This document shows positions 1-6,696 of a DNA stretch of 15,578 nt, one piece after another. This stretch comes from Vulcanimicrobiota bacterium (GTDB lineage Bacteria > Vulcanimicrobiota > Vulcanimicrobiia > Vulcanimicrobiales > Vulcanimicrobiaceae). The position numbers and the translations under genes are program-made. The notes below the pieces were generated by a model that was not told the DNA's origin, searched no databases, and saw only the letters and a program-made list of their open reading frames with translations. The stretch spans positions 1-15,578 of the forward strand of contig JASHXG010000083.1 in assembly GCA_030043675.1 (NCBI GenBank). The letters run 5' to 3'. Numbering within the stretch: position 1 is the stretch's first letter; each line of letters opens with the position of its first letter.

Positions 1-885
1 GAAGCCTGCATTGCGGCCGGCATGGACGTCGATTCCTTTGCCCCGCGGCTGTCGTTTTTCTTTAACGCTCACATCGATTTTTTCGAAGAGATCGCCAAGT
101 TTCGCGCGGCGCGCCGGATCTACGCGCGGCACATGCGCGAAAAGTATGGTGCCCGCAACCCACGTTCGTGGCAGCTTCGCTTCCACACGCAAACGGCGGG
201 TTGCTCCGCCACGGCGCAGCAGCCCGAGAACAACATCGTGCGGGTGGCGTTCGAGGCGATGTCGGCGGTGCTTGGCGGGACACAGTCGCTGCACACCAAC
301 TCGATGGACGAAGTCATGGCGCTGCCGAGCGAGAAGTCGGTAGAAATTGCGTTGCGCACGCAGCAGGTCTTGGCGTACGAAACGAACGTGACCAACGTCG
401 TCGACCCACTCGGAGGCTCGTATTACGTCGAAGCGCTTACCGACGAAATGGAACGCCAGGCAGAAGCCTATTTCGCCCAAATCGCCGAATACGGCGGCGT
501 CGTCGAAGCAATCGAAGCGGGCTTCTTTCAGCGTGAGATTGCCGAAGCCAGCTATCGGTATCAGCGTTCAATCGAAACGAAAGATCGTATCATCGTGGGC
601 GTGAACGCCTTCGAAAGAGACGCAGAGCAAACGGACATCGAACTGCTGAAGATCACCGAAGAGACCGAACGCGAGCAGGCGCGCGCGGTGCAGAACCTGC
701 GCGCGAGTCGCGACCAGGCGGCGGTGGGACAGACGCTCGATCGTCTGCGGGCGGCCTGCCGGGATCCAAAAGAAAATCTTATGCCGTACCTGATCGATTG
801 CGTGAACGCCTATTGCACCGAGGGCGAAATCGTCGAGACGATGGTTCAGGTCTACGGCCGTTATACCGAACGGGCATTCTTATGA
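1..885 (+). CDS. Methylmalonyl-CoA mutase-type acyl-CoA mutase, large (catalytic) subunit, 5'-truncated by window edge
   Basis: This is the C-terminal part of the TIM-barrel catalytic chain of a B12-dependent acyl-CoA mutase, which in this family interconverts methylmalonyl-CoA and succinyl-CoA or a related branched/linear acyl-CoA pair in the cytoplasm. The reading frame is open from base 1, so the start lies outside the window; 294 residues are visible. Family hallmarks are FFFNAHIDFFEE, HTQTAG (conserved active-site His codon at 184-186), QQPENNIVRVAFEA, GGTQSLHTNS, ALPSEKS and DPLGGSYYVE. The chain ends in TGA at 883-885 without a cobalamin-binding domain, as expected when that domain is a separate protein, and the domain is encoded just downstream. 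The residues that separate methylmalonyl-, isobutyryl- and 2-hydroxyisobutyryl-CoA mutases lie in the missing N-terminal half, so substrate is inferred only. Family assignment is very secure. Confidence 0.95.
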   Translation, partial: EACIAAGMDVDSFAPRLSFFFNAHIDFFEEIAKFRAARRIYARHMREKYGARNPRSWQLRFHTQTAGCSATAQQPENNIVRVAFEAMSAVLGGTQSLHTNSMDEVMALPSEKSVEIALRTQQVLAYETNVTNVVDPLGGSYYVEALTDEMERQAEAYFAQIAEYGGVVEAIEAGFFQREIAEASYRYQRSIETKDRIIVGVNAFERDAEQTDIELLKITEETEREQARAVQNLRASRDQAAVGQTLDRLRAACRDPKENLMPYLIDCVNAYCTEGEIVETMVQVYGRYTERAFL

Positions 886-1031
886 GACGCTGGCATACCG
901 AGATTCAGTTCTATCGCGTGCGTCGCACGCTTTCGGAGGTCAAGAGCAAGCTCGAAGAGGCCCTTCGCTTGAGCCGGCACCAAAGTGACAAAGAGTATGC
1001 GCGACCGACCGCTTCGCATCGTCATCGCTAA
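882..1031 (+). CDS. Possible 49-residue small ORF between the mutase subunits
   Basis: An ATG at 882 overlaps the TGA of the mutase large subunit (ATGA), the classic arrangement for translational coupling, and opens a 49-codon frame. The predicted peptide is basic, begins MRRWHTEIQFYRVRR and continues into a short stretch likely to be helical (VKSKLEEALRLSR). Third codon positions in the first 35 codons are G or C in 25 cases, consistent with coding use in this genome but not decisive. The frame runs into the start region of the B12-binding subunit, overlapping it by 35-47 bases, and its last residues look unconstrained. I recognise no family. It could be a real small protein, a leader whose translation carries ribosomes to the next gene, or chance. 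Without it there would be an odd gap of about 110 bases in an otherwise gapless operon. Confidence 0.35.
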   Translation: MRRWHTEIQFYRVRRTLSEVKSKLEEALRLSRHQSDKEYARPTASHRHR

Positions 1032-1413
1032 AGCCGGGCTCGACGGGCACGACCGCGGCGCGAAAGTCATCGCTCGGGCTCTGCGCGATGCCGGGATGGA
1101 AGTTATCTACACCGGGCTCTTTCAGACGCCCGAACAGATCGTGCAAACGGCGATTCAGGAAGACGCGGACGGGATCGGGCTCTCGATTCTATCCGGTGCA
1201 CACATGACGCTCTTTCCGCTCGTGGTGGAGCAACTGAAGGCGCAGGGCGCGGGCGACATCGTCTTTTTCGGCGGAGGAACGATTCCGCCGGAGGATACCG
1301 AACGCCTCAAGCGCCTGGGCGTCCGCGAGATATTCACTCCGGGGGCACCGCTGCAGGAGATCATCGACTTCGTGCAGCGCGAATGCGGCGAGCGTAGAGC
1401 GCTCGTCTCTTAA
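997..1413 (+). CDS. Cobalamin-binding small subunit of the acyl-CoA mutase (B12-binding domain protein)
   Basis: A stand-alone Rossmann-like B12-binding domain that holds adenosylcobalamin base-off/His-on for the large subunit encoded upstream. The diagnostic DxHxxG motif is intact as DGHDRG (residues 16-21), with His18 the expected lower cobalt ligand. The GLSILSGAH and FFGGGTIP segments match the SxL and GG motifs that cradle the nucleotide tail. The 138-residue length is typical of the separate subunit (mcmA2/hcmB type). I chose the ATG at 997 because it gives MRDRPLRIVIAKAGLDGHD, matching the usual N-terminal length; an in-frame GTG at 985 would add four residues. Neither has a strong Shine-Dalgarno sequence. 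It ends with TAA one base before the gltX start, so the two are likely co-transcribed. Confidence 0.93.
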   Translation: MRDRPLRIVIAKAGLDGHDRGAKVIARALRDAGMEVIYTGLFQTPEQIVQTAIQEDADGIGLSILSGAHMTLFPLVVEQLKAQGAGDIVFFGGGTIPPEDTERLKRLGVREIFTPGAPLQEIIDFVQRECGERRALVS

Positions 1414-1414
1414 C

Positions 1415-2845
1415 ATGCCCTCCGTTCGAACGCGCATCGCGCCGTCGCCGACCGGTGACCCGCACGTGGGTACCGCATACGTCGCTTTAGTGAATTACTG
1501 CTTTGCCCGCAAGCATGGCGGCGAATTCGTCCTGCGCATCGAGGATACCGATCAAGCGCGCAGCACCGCCGAGAGCGAGCGCGCGATCCTGGATGCGCTC
1601 CACTGGTGCGGGCTCACCTGGGACGAGGGGCCCGATGTGGGCGGTCCACACGGACCATATCGCCAGAGCGAGCGCTCGAGCATCTATCGCGAGTACGCCG
1701 ACAAGCTGTTGGCCGGCGGCTACGCCTTCAAGTGCTTCTGCACCCCCCAGCGTTTGGAAGAGATGCGGGCCGTGCAGCGCGCCTCGGCGCAGCCGTCGCG
1801 CTACGACGGGCACTGCTTGAGCTACACGCCCGAGGAGGTCGCGCGGCGCGAGGCCGCCGGCCAGCCCTACGTCATACGCATGCGGGTTCCCGACGAGGGC
1901 GTCATCGTCGTCGACGATTTACGACGCGGTCCGATCGAATTCGATTACAAGAGCGTCGACATGCAAGTGCTCGTCAAATCGGACGGTCTCCCGACGTATC
2001 ATCTTGCGAACGTAGTGGACGATCATTTGATGGAGATCACGCACGTCATTCGCGGCGAGGAATGGGTTTCGAGTGCACCCAAGCACCTCTTGCTCTATTC
2101 GTACTTTGGCTGGCAGCCGCCGGAGTTCGTTCACCTTCCACTGTTGCGCAACCCCGACAAGAGCAAGCTCAGCAAGCGGCGCAATCCCACCGGAATTCTC
2201 TTCTACGAGCGCATGGGGTATCTGCCGGAAGCGTTGATCAACTTCTTGGGCTTGCTGGCGAACGCGACGCGCGAGGGAGAAGACGAGCTGATGGATCTGA
2301 CTGCGCTCGTACGGCGGTTCGAGCTCGAGCACATTCCGGTGGGCGGACCGGTTTTCGACGTAGCGAAGCTCGATTGGCTGAACGGACGTTATATTCGCGA
2401 ACGTCTCGACGCGGCGTCGTTCGTGCGGCGGGTTGAAGAGTGGGCCGTTTCGCCGGAACGATTGACCAAGATCGCGCAGCTTGCCGCGCCGCGGATCGAG
2501 CGGCTCAGCGATTTGGCGCCGCTGTTGGCCTTTCTGTTCTCGGGACGTTTGGCGCTGCGCGCCGAGGACTTCAAAAACGTCAAGCTCGACGCGCCCGAGA
2601 TGCGCGAAGCCTTCACGCTCGCGCTGCGCGAGTTCGACGCGTTGCCGGCTTGGAACGTCTTCGGCATCGAGGACGTGCTCAAACGCATCGCGCAAACCCT
2701 GGGAAAGAAAGGCCGCGATCTGGCCCGGCCCTTCTACGTAGCGATCACGGGCAGCACCACGTCGATACCGCTTTACGACTCGATGGAGCTCCTCGGAAGA
2801 GACATCGTGCGCGAGCGCCTGCGGGGCGCACTGGAGGTCGTGTGA
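1415..2845 (+). CDS. gltX: Glutamyl-tRNA synthetase
   Basis: Class I aminoacyl-tRNA synthetase that activates glutamate with ATP and charges tRNA-Glu in the cytoplasm. At 476 residues it is a normal-length bacterial GluRS. The HIGH-type signature is PSPTGDPHVGT (HVGT at residues 17-20) and the KMSKS-type loop is KLSKR (251-255). The catalytic core also shows RIEDTD and HVIRGEEW. A CxC pair (Cys107, Cys109) and Cys134 sit where the zinc-binding insert lies in E. coli GluRS, but the fourth ligand (His in E. coli) is not at the expected place, so zinc binding is uncertain. The C-terminal third is the helical anticodon-binding region. The ATG at 1415 follows the previous stop by one base with no clear ribosome binding site, which suggests coupling. 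The 3' end overlaps the glmU GTG. Whether it also charges tRNA-Gln cannot be told from this window. Confidence 0.97.
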   Translation: MPSVRTRIAPSPTGDPHVGTAYVALVNYCFARKHGGEFVLRIEDTDQARSTAESERAILDALHWCGLTWDEGPDVGGPHGPYRQSERSSIYREYADKLLAGGYAFKCFCTPQRLEEMRAVQRASAQPSRYDGHCLSYTPEEVARREAAGQPYVIRMRVPDEGVIVVDDLRRGPIEFDYKSVDMQVLVKSDGLPTYHLANVVDDHLMEITHVIRGEEWVSSAPKHLLLYSYFGWQPPEFVHLPLLRNPDKSKLSKRRNPTGILFYERMGYLPEALINFLGLLANATREGEDELMDLTALVRRFELEHIPVGGPVFDVAKLDWLNGRYIRERLDAASFVRRVEEWAVSPERLTKIAQLAAPRIERLSDLAPLLAFLFSGRLALRAEDFKNVKLDAPEMREAFTLALREFDALPAWNVFGIEDVLKRIAQTLGKKGRDLARPFYVAITGSTTSIPLYDSMELLGRDIVRERLRGALEVV

Positions 2846-4173
2846 CGCGGGCAATCGTACTCGCGGCAGGCAAAGGCACGCGGATGAAGAGCGCGCGCTC
2901 CAAGGTGCTGCACGAAATCTGCGGGCGGCCGATGCTGTGGTACGTTCTTCGGGCATTGCGCGCCGGCGGAGTGGACGAGATCATCGCCGTCGTCAACGAC
3001 GAGCTTCAGGCGCAGATCGATGCCTTCGGCGTTGCGAGCGTGGTGCAATCCGAACAGCTCGGAACCGGTCACGCGGTGAAGGTCGCGCTCGACCAGCTCG
3101 GCGCGCGCGTCCCAGGACAGATCATCGTTGCGTGCGGCGACATGCCCCTGGTGCCGCCCGAGCTGTTTGCGGGTATGGTCGGCTCGTTGGCCGGTGGCGC
3201 GGACATGGCGCTCGTTACCGTGAGGATGCCGCTACCCTCAAACTTCGGTCGAGTCGTTCGTCGGGACGGCACGATCGATCGGATCGTCGAGGTGCGCGAC
3301 GCGACGCCAGCGGAGCTGGCAATCGACGAGATGAACGCCGGAATCTACGCGTTCGACGAGGCTGCATTGCGCGAGGCCGTTGGGCGGCTGCGGGACGACA
3401 ATGCCCAGCGTGAATATTATCTCACCGACACGGTTGCCGACTTCGTGAATGCCGGCAAGACGGTCAAACCCGTTCTTGCGCCCGACTACCTCAACGTGCT
3501 CGGCATAAACGACCGGGTCGAGCTGGCTCGAGCTCGCCGCGAGATGAATGCACGTCTTTGCGCGCAACACATGCGCGACGGCGTGACGATCATCGATCCG
3601 GATGCGACCTACCTCGAGCCGGAGCTGCGCATCGGCTGCGACACGGTAATCTATCCCAACACGACGATCTCGCGCCTCTCGGAGATCGGCGAAGAATGCG
3701 TGCTCGGCCCCAACAGCCGAATCTCGAACACGAGGGTCGGTACGCGCGTGACGGTTCGTGAGAGCGTCGTGGTCGACTCGACAATCGGCAGCGACGTCTC
3801 GATCGGACCCTACGCACATTTGCGCGGCCAAGCGGTTCTCGGCGACGAGACGCACATCGGCAACTTCGTCGAGGTCAAGAAGTCGATCCTAGAAAAACGC
3901 GTAAAAGCCAGCCACCTCGCGTATCTGGGTGACGCGACCATCGGCGAAGGCACCAACGTCGGCGCAGGCACGATCACTTGCAACTTCGACGGCGAGCAGA
4001 AGAACGCGACGATCGTCGGTCGCGACGTGTCGATCGGTTCGAACACCTCGCTGGTCGCTCCGGTCACCATCGGAGACGGTGCGCTCACCGGCGCAGGCTC
4101 GGTCGTAACCAAAGACGTTCCTGCCGGCGAACGCGTCGCCGGCAATCCAGCTCGTCCGCTGCCGAAAAAATAG
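2842..4173 (+). CDS. glmU: Bifunctional UDP-N-acetylglucosamine pyrophosphorylase / glucosamine-1-phosphate acetyltransferase
   Basis: GlmU acetylates glucosamine-1-phosphate and then transfers UMP to make UDP-GlcNAc, the precursor of peptidoglycan and surface glycans. The N-terminal uridylyltransferase half has LAAGKGTRMKS (residues 7-17) with the conserved lysine at 21, QSEQLGTGHAV and CGDMPLV. The C-terminal half is a left-handed beta helix of hexapeptide repeats. It carries the acetyltransferase signature HLAYLGDATIG with the likely catalytic His at 358, followed by NVGAGTITCNFDG. The length of 443 residues is slightly below E. coli's 456. The start is GTG at 2842, inside GTGTGA where it overlaps the last codons of gltX. 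The frame is open further upstream, but only this start gives the family N-terminus (TRAIVLAAGKG). In Bacillus this gene precedes prs, ctc and pth; here those genes lie nearby on the opposite strand. Confidence 0.97.
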   Translation: MTRAIVLAAGKGTRMKSARSKVLHEICGRPMLWYVLRALRAGGVDEIIAVVNDELQAQIDAFGVASVVQSEQLGTGHAVKVALDQLGARVPGQIIVACGDMPLVPPELFAGMVGSLAGGADMALVTVRMPLPSNFGRVVRRDGTIDRIVEVRDATPAELAIDEMNAGIYAFDEAALREAVGRLRDDNAQREYYLTDTVADFVNAGKTVKPVLAPDYLNVLGINDRVELARARREMNARLCAQHMRDGVTIIDPDATYLEPELRIGCDTVIYPNTTISRLSEIGEECVLGPNSRISNTRVGTRVTVRESVVVDSTIGSDVSIGPYAHLRGQAVLGDETHIGNFVEVKKSILEKRVKASHLAYLGDATIGEGTNVGAGTITCNFDGEQKNATIVGRDVSIGSNTSLVAPVTIGDGALTGAGSVVTKDVPAGERVAGNPARPLPKK

Positions 4174-4209
4174 CTCGCACGCCGCCGGCGCGGGGCACCT
4201 CGTTAGGGC

Positions 4210-4809
4210 GTGTCCTGGCTGGCTGCATTCTTGCCGATTGCGGCGGTTGCCCTGGCGATCGTCGCGTTGGCCATTGCCTGCGCGGGCGCCACGGTTGCGA
4301 TCGCCGAGGCGACCCACGACGGGTTGACCGGCCTAATCGTGCCGCGCGCCTTCCGGCGACTCCTCTCCAAGGAGATCTCGCGAGCGCAACAATCGCGCGA
4401 CGCCTGCGTCGCGCTCTGGTTTGTCGATGCGGACGGGTTCAAGAGGATCAACGATCGATACGGTCATCGGGTGGGCGACGCCGTGCTCGTTGGGCTATCT
4501 TTGCTCCTTCGGGCGCATTTGCGGTGCGAGCTCGACGTAGCGGCCCGCCACGGCGGGGACGAGTTCTGTGCGATGCTGCGCGGCGCAAGCAAGAGCTCGG
4601 CGATCGGTCGAGCGCAGCAGTTTTGCGATGCCGTTCGCGCGCACGATTTCGGTCTTCCGACTCGTGTGACGGTCAGTGTCGGCGTCGCGACGTTTCCGGA
4701 CGATGCCGCAAACGCGAACGCGCTGTTAGAAGCGGCCGACGCGGCGATGTACCGCGGCAAGCGTAGCGGCGGCGATCGCGTCTCCTTTGCTGCAGAGGCC
4801 GCTAGCTGA
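4210..4809 (+). CDS. Membrane-anchored GGDEF-domain protein, probable diguanylate cyclase
   Basis: A 199-residue protein with one hydrophobic N-terminal helix (about residues 3-32) followed directly by a GGDEF domain, which in active members joins two GTP into cyclic di-GMP. The active-site loop is a canonical GGDEF (115-119). The metal/substrate segment is intact as DADGFKRINDRYGH (Asp73, Asn81, Asp82), and the C-terminal SVGVATFP and AADAAMYRGK motifs are present. The inhibitory I-site is degenerate: the Asp lies five residues before GGDEF, but the position three before that Asp is Cys and the Arg is shifted by one. There is no PAS, GAF or periplasmic sensor domain, so any signal input must come from a partner or from localisation. 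The start is GTG, the first possible one after an in-frame TAG at 4204-4206, with only a weak ribosome binding site. It follows glmU by 36 bases and precedes the M48 gene by 20. Confidence 0.88.
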   Translation: MSWLAAFLPIAAVALAIVALAIACAGATVAIAEATHDGLTGLIVPRAFRRLLSKEISRAQQSRDACVALWFVDADGFKRINDRYGHRVGDAVLVGLSLLLRAHLRCELDVAARHGGDEFCAMLRGASKSSAIGRAQQFCDAVRAHDFGLPTRVTVSVGVATFPDDAANANALLEAADAAMYRGKRSGGDRVSFAAEAAS

Positions 4810-4829
4810 CCGCCGCGAACACCGATGCA

Positions 4830-6095
4830 ATGGCGCTCGAACGGCGACGAGTCCTATGCGGAGTAATCGTCGCGGCGATCCTCGTGCTCGTGGGGCTTGG
4901 TGTCGCAGCGGCGGCCATCGAACGTCCGAACGCACTGGATCGGCGCGTCGATGCGCTCTCCGACCGCGCGCTCCTCACGCGGCCGGCGACCGCGCTGGTC
5001 GACGGTCCCCGTCAGGTCGCCGCCCGGCGCCGCGCGCACTGGACCTTACCGGGGTGGCTGCTGGTGCAATTATTCCAGGCGCTCGCGCTCTTCTATCTTT
5101 GGAATTCCGGCGGCGCAGCGGCCTTGCGCGATCGGCTTCGCCGAAGGTTTCGGTCGGAGTGGGGCGTGCGCTTTCTCTTCGGAGCCGCGCTGGCGCTGCT
5201 GGCGCGGAGCGCAGCGCTGCTTCCTTCCTTCTATCTCTATCGCGTAGACCGTACGATGGACCTGACGACCGAACTGACGCGCGTCTGGGGGCTCTTTTGG
5301 ATAGGCCACACGCTGTTGGCGATGGCCGTCGCCGGGATCATCGCGGCGGTCGTGCTGTGGCTCGCCGATCGGACGCATCAGTGGTACCTCTACACGATCG
5401 TCCTGATCCTCGCCGCGAGCGTCGGCTGGTCGTACGCGAGCCCGTATTTTCAAGTACCGCGTACGGCAACGGCGCGGCCGATATCCGGCATGCTGGGCAC
5501 GCAGCTCGAGGCTATGTTGACCAAGGCCGGCTTTGCGGGCGTACCCGTTCTCGTCGAAGCGGTCCGGAACTCCTCGAGCGGGCGGGCCGTCGCCATCGGA
5601 CTTGGAGCGTCGCGGCGCATCCTCCTCACCGAGAGCTTCGTGGCGGCCGCAACGCCGGGCGAGGTTCGCTATGCCGTCGCCTACGAGCTCGGGCACCTCG
5701 CGAGCGGCGATCTGCTCTCGATCGCCTTGATCGAAGGCGGCGTCATCATCGTCTTCGCGGCGATCGCCATCGCAATTGCCGACCGTATCCGATTTCGGCG
5801 CGACGACGATCCGCTTTCGCGGCTGACAATCGTCGGCGCGCTGTTAGCCGTCGTTTACATCGCCGCCGTTCCGGTGCGCAACAGCGCACTGCGCTCGTAC
5901 GATTTGGATGCCGATCGCTACGCGGTAGCATTGACGCGCGACCCGGCGGCCGCAGTGCGGGCACTGGTCCGGACTACGGACCAGCGGATGCTGCAGGTCT
6001 GTCCCGGGACGCTAGCGACGCTCTTTCTCGATACGGCGCCCTCGGTGGGCGTGCGGATTGCGGCGATCAACCACGTTCCAAATGTGTGTCCGTAG
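4830..6095 (+). CDS. Ste24-like M48-family integral membrane peptidase homologue with altered zinc site
   Basis: A 421-residue polytopic membrane protein of the M48 (Ste24/HtpX) superfamily. Hydrophobic segments lie at about residues 8-30, 74-92, 112-131, 152-177, 183-201, 292-312 and 327-348. The region around 210-285 (VAIGLGASRRILLTESF, then TPGEVRYAVAYELGH) follows the Ste24 pattern leading into the HExxH helix. The motif reads YELGH at 285-289, so the first zinc-ligand His is Tyr, encoded by TAC at 5682-5684, one base from CAC. The downstream ExxAD motif reads DLDAD (358-362), so the third ligand Glu is also changed, to Asp. Known active M48 enzymes need both, so this copy may be inactive or use a modified site. 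The start is ATG 4830, 20 bases after the GGDEF stop; an ATG at 4825 is out of frame. The 3' end overlaps pth on the other strand by 29 bp. The family call is good; activity is doubtful. Confidence 0.8.
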   Translation: MALERRRVLCGVIVAAILVLVGLGVAAAAIERPNALDRRVDALSDRALLTRPATALVDGPRQVAARRRAHWTLPGWLLVQLFQALALFYLWNSGGAAALRDRLRRRFRSEWGVRFLFGAALALLARSAALLPSFYLYRVDRTMDLTTELTRVWGLFWIGHTLLAMAVAGIIAAVVLWLADRTHQWYLYTIVLILAASVGWSYASPYFQVPRTATARPISGMLGTQLEAMLTKAGFAGVPVLVEAVRNSSSGRAVAIGLGASRRILLTESFVAAATPGEVRYAVAYELGHLASGDLLSIALIEGGVIIVFAAIAIAIADRIRFRRDDDPLSRLTIVGALLAVVYIAAVPVRNSALRSYDLDADRYAVALTRDPAAAVRALVRTTDQRMLQVCPGTLATLFLDTAPSVGVRIAAINHVPNVCP

Positions 6096-6693
6096 GCTCC
6101 TTGGGGGGTGCCTCTTCGCGCCCCCAGGTGTTGACGAAGCGCATCGCCGGTTCGAGTCCTTCGTCGAGCCATAGCTCGACGCCGTCCGCGGCGGCCGCGA
6201 TAATGGCCGGCAGCGCGCGCCGTTGCTCGTCGCTAAACGGTCCGAGGACGTGTTCGATGCTATCGTACTCGGGGCGACCGACACCGATGCGGATGCGCGG
6301 AAACTCCTCACCGATGGTCGCGATGATGGAGCGCAGCCCGTTGTGGCCGCCGTGTCCGCCATTCGGGCGCATGCGCAGTTTTCCGAACGGAAGGTCGATA
6401 TCGTCGCTTACGACCAGAACTCCGCCAGGCGGTGTGCGATACCAGGACGAGATCAGGCGCACGGGCGTGCCGCTCAAGTTCATAAATGAGGTGGGTTTGA
6501 CCAAGACGACGCGACGAAGCGGGTCGCGCACTTGTTGTGCGCTGTCCTTCTTGCGCCATCCGGCGAGGCCGTCGCGGCGCGCGACCTCGTCGACCACCAT
6601 AAAGCCGACGTTGTGCCGCGTCGCCGAGTACGCTTCTCCCGGATTGCCCAGCCCGACGACGAGTCTGTCCCGAGCGGAGTCGAGGGACTCCAG
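6067..6693 (-). CDS. pth: Peptidyl-tRNA hydrolase, apparently with a CTG start
   Basis: Pth cleaves peptidyl-tRNAs released from stalled ribosomes, recycling tRNA. The frame has the full bacterial Pth pattern: LVVGLGNPG, TRHNVGFMVVDE, KPTSFMNLSG, SDDIDLPFGK and NGGHGGHNGLRSI. The first ATG in frame is at 6600, inside HNVGFM, and would delete the substrate-binding Asn and the catalytic His that the family requires. Upstream of it the frame is open back to the rplY TAG (6697-6699), and that stretch holds no ATG, GTG or TTG. I therefore place the start at the CTG at 6693-6691, which has GGAG six bases upstream inside the end of rplY. This gives 208 residues with Asn17 and His27 as the expected active-site residues, slightly longer than the usual 185-195. 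Alternatives are readthrough of the rplY TAG, since the frames match, or a base error. The product is secure; the start is not. Confidence 0.93.
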   Translation of the reverse strand: MESLDSARDRLVVGLGNPGEAYSATRHNVGFMVVDEVARRDGLAGWRKKDSAQQVRDPLRRVVLVKPTSFMNLSGTPVRLISSWYRTPPGGVLVVSDDIDLPFGKLRMRPNGGHGGHNGLRSIIATIGEEFPRIRIGVGRPEYDSIEHVLGPFSDEQRRALPAIIAAAADGVELWLDEGLEPAMRFVNTWGREEAPPKEPTDTHLERG

Positions 6694-6696
6694 GCG

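Noticed and set aside
1919..2956. 345-codon minus-strand frame opposite gltX and glmU
   Set aside because: It is antisense to two conserved enzymes and has no recognisable motifs.
6067..6600. Pth as a short protein starting at the ATG at 6600
   Set aside because: This start would delete GNPG and the catalytic histidine although the upstream sequence encodes both in the same frame, so the true start must lie upstream.
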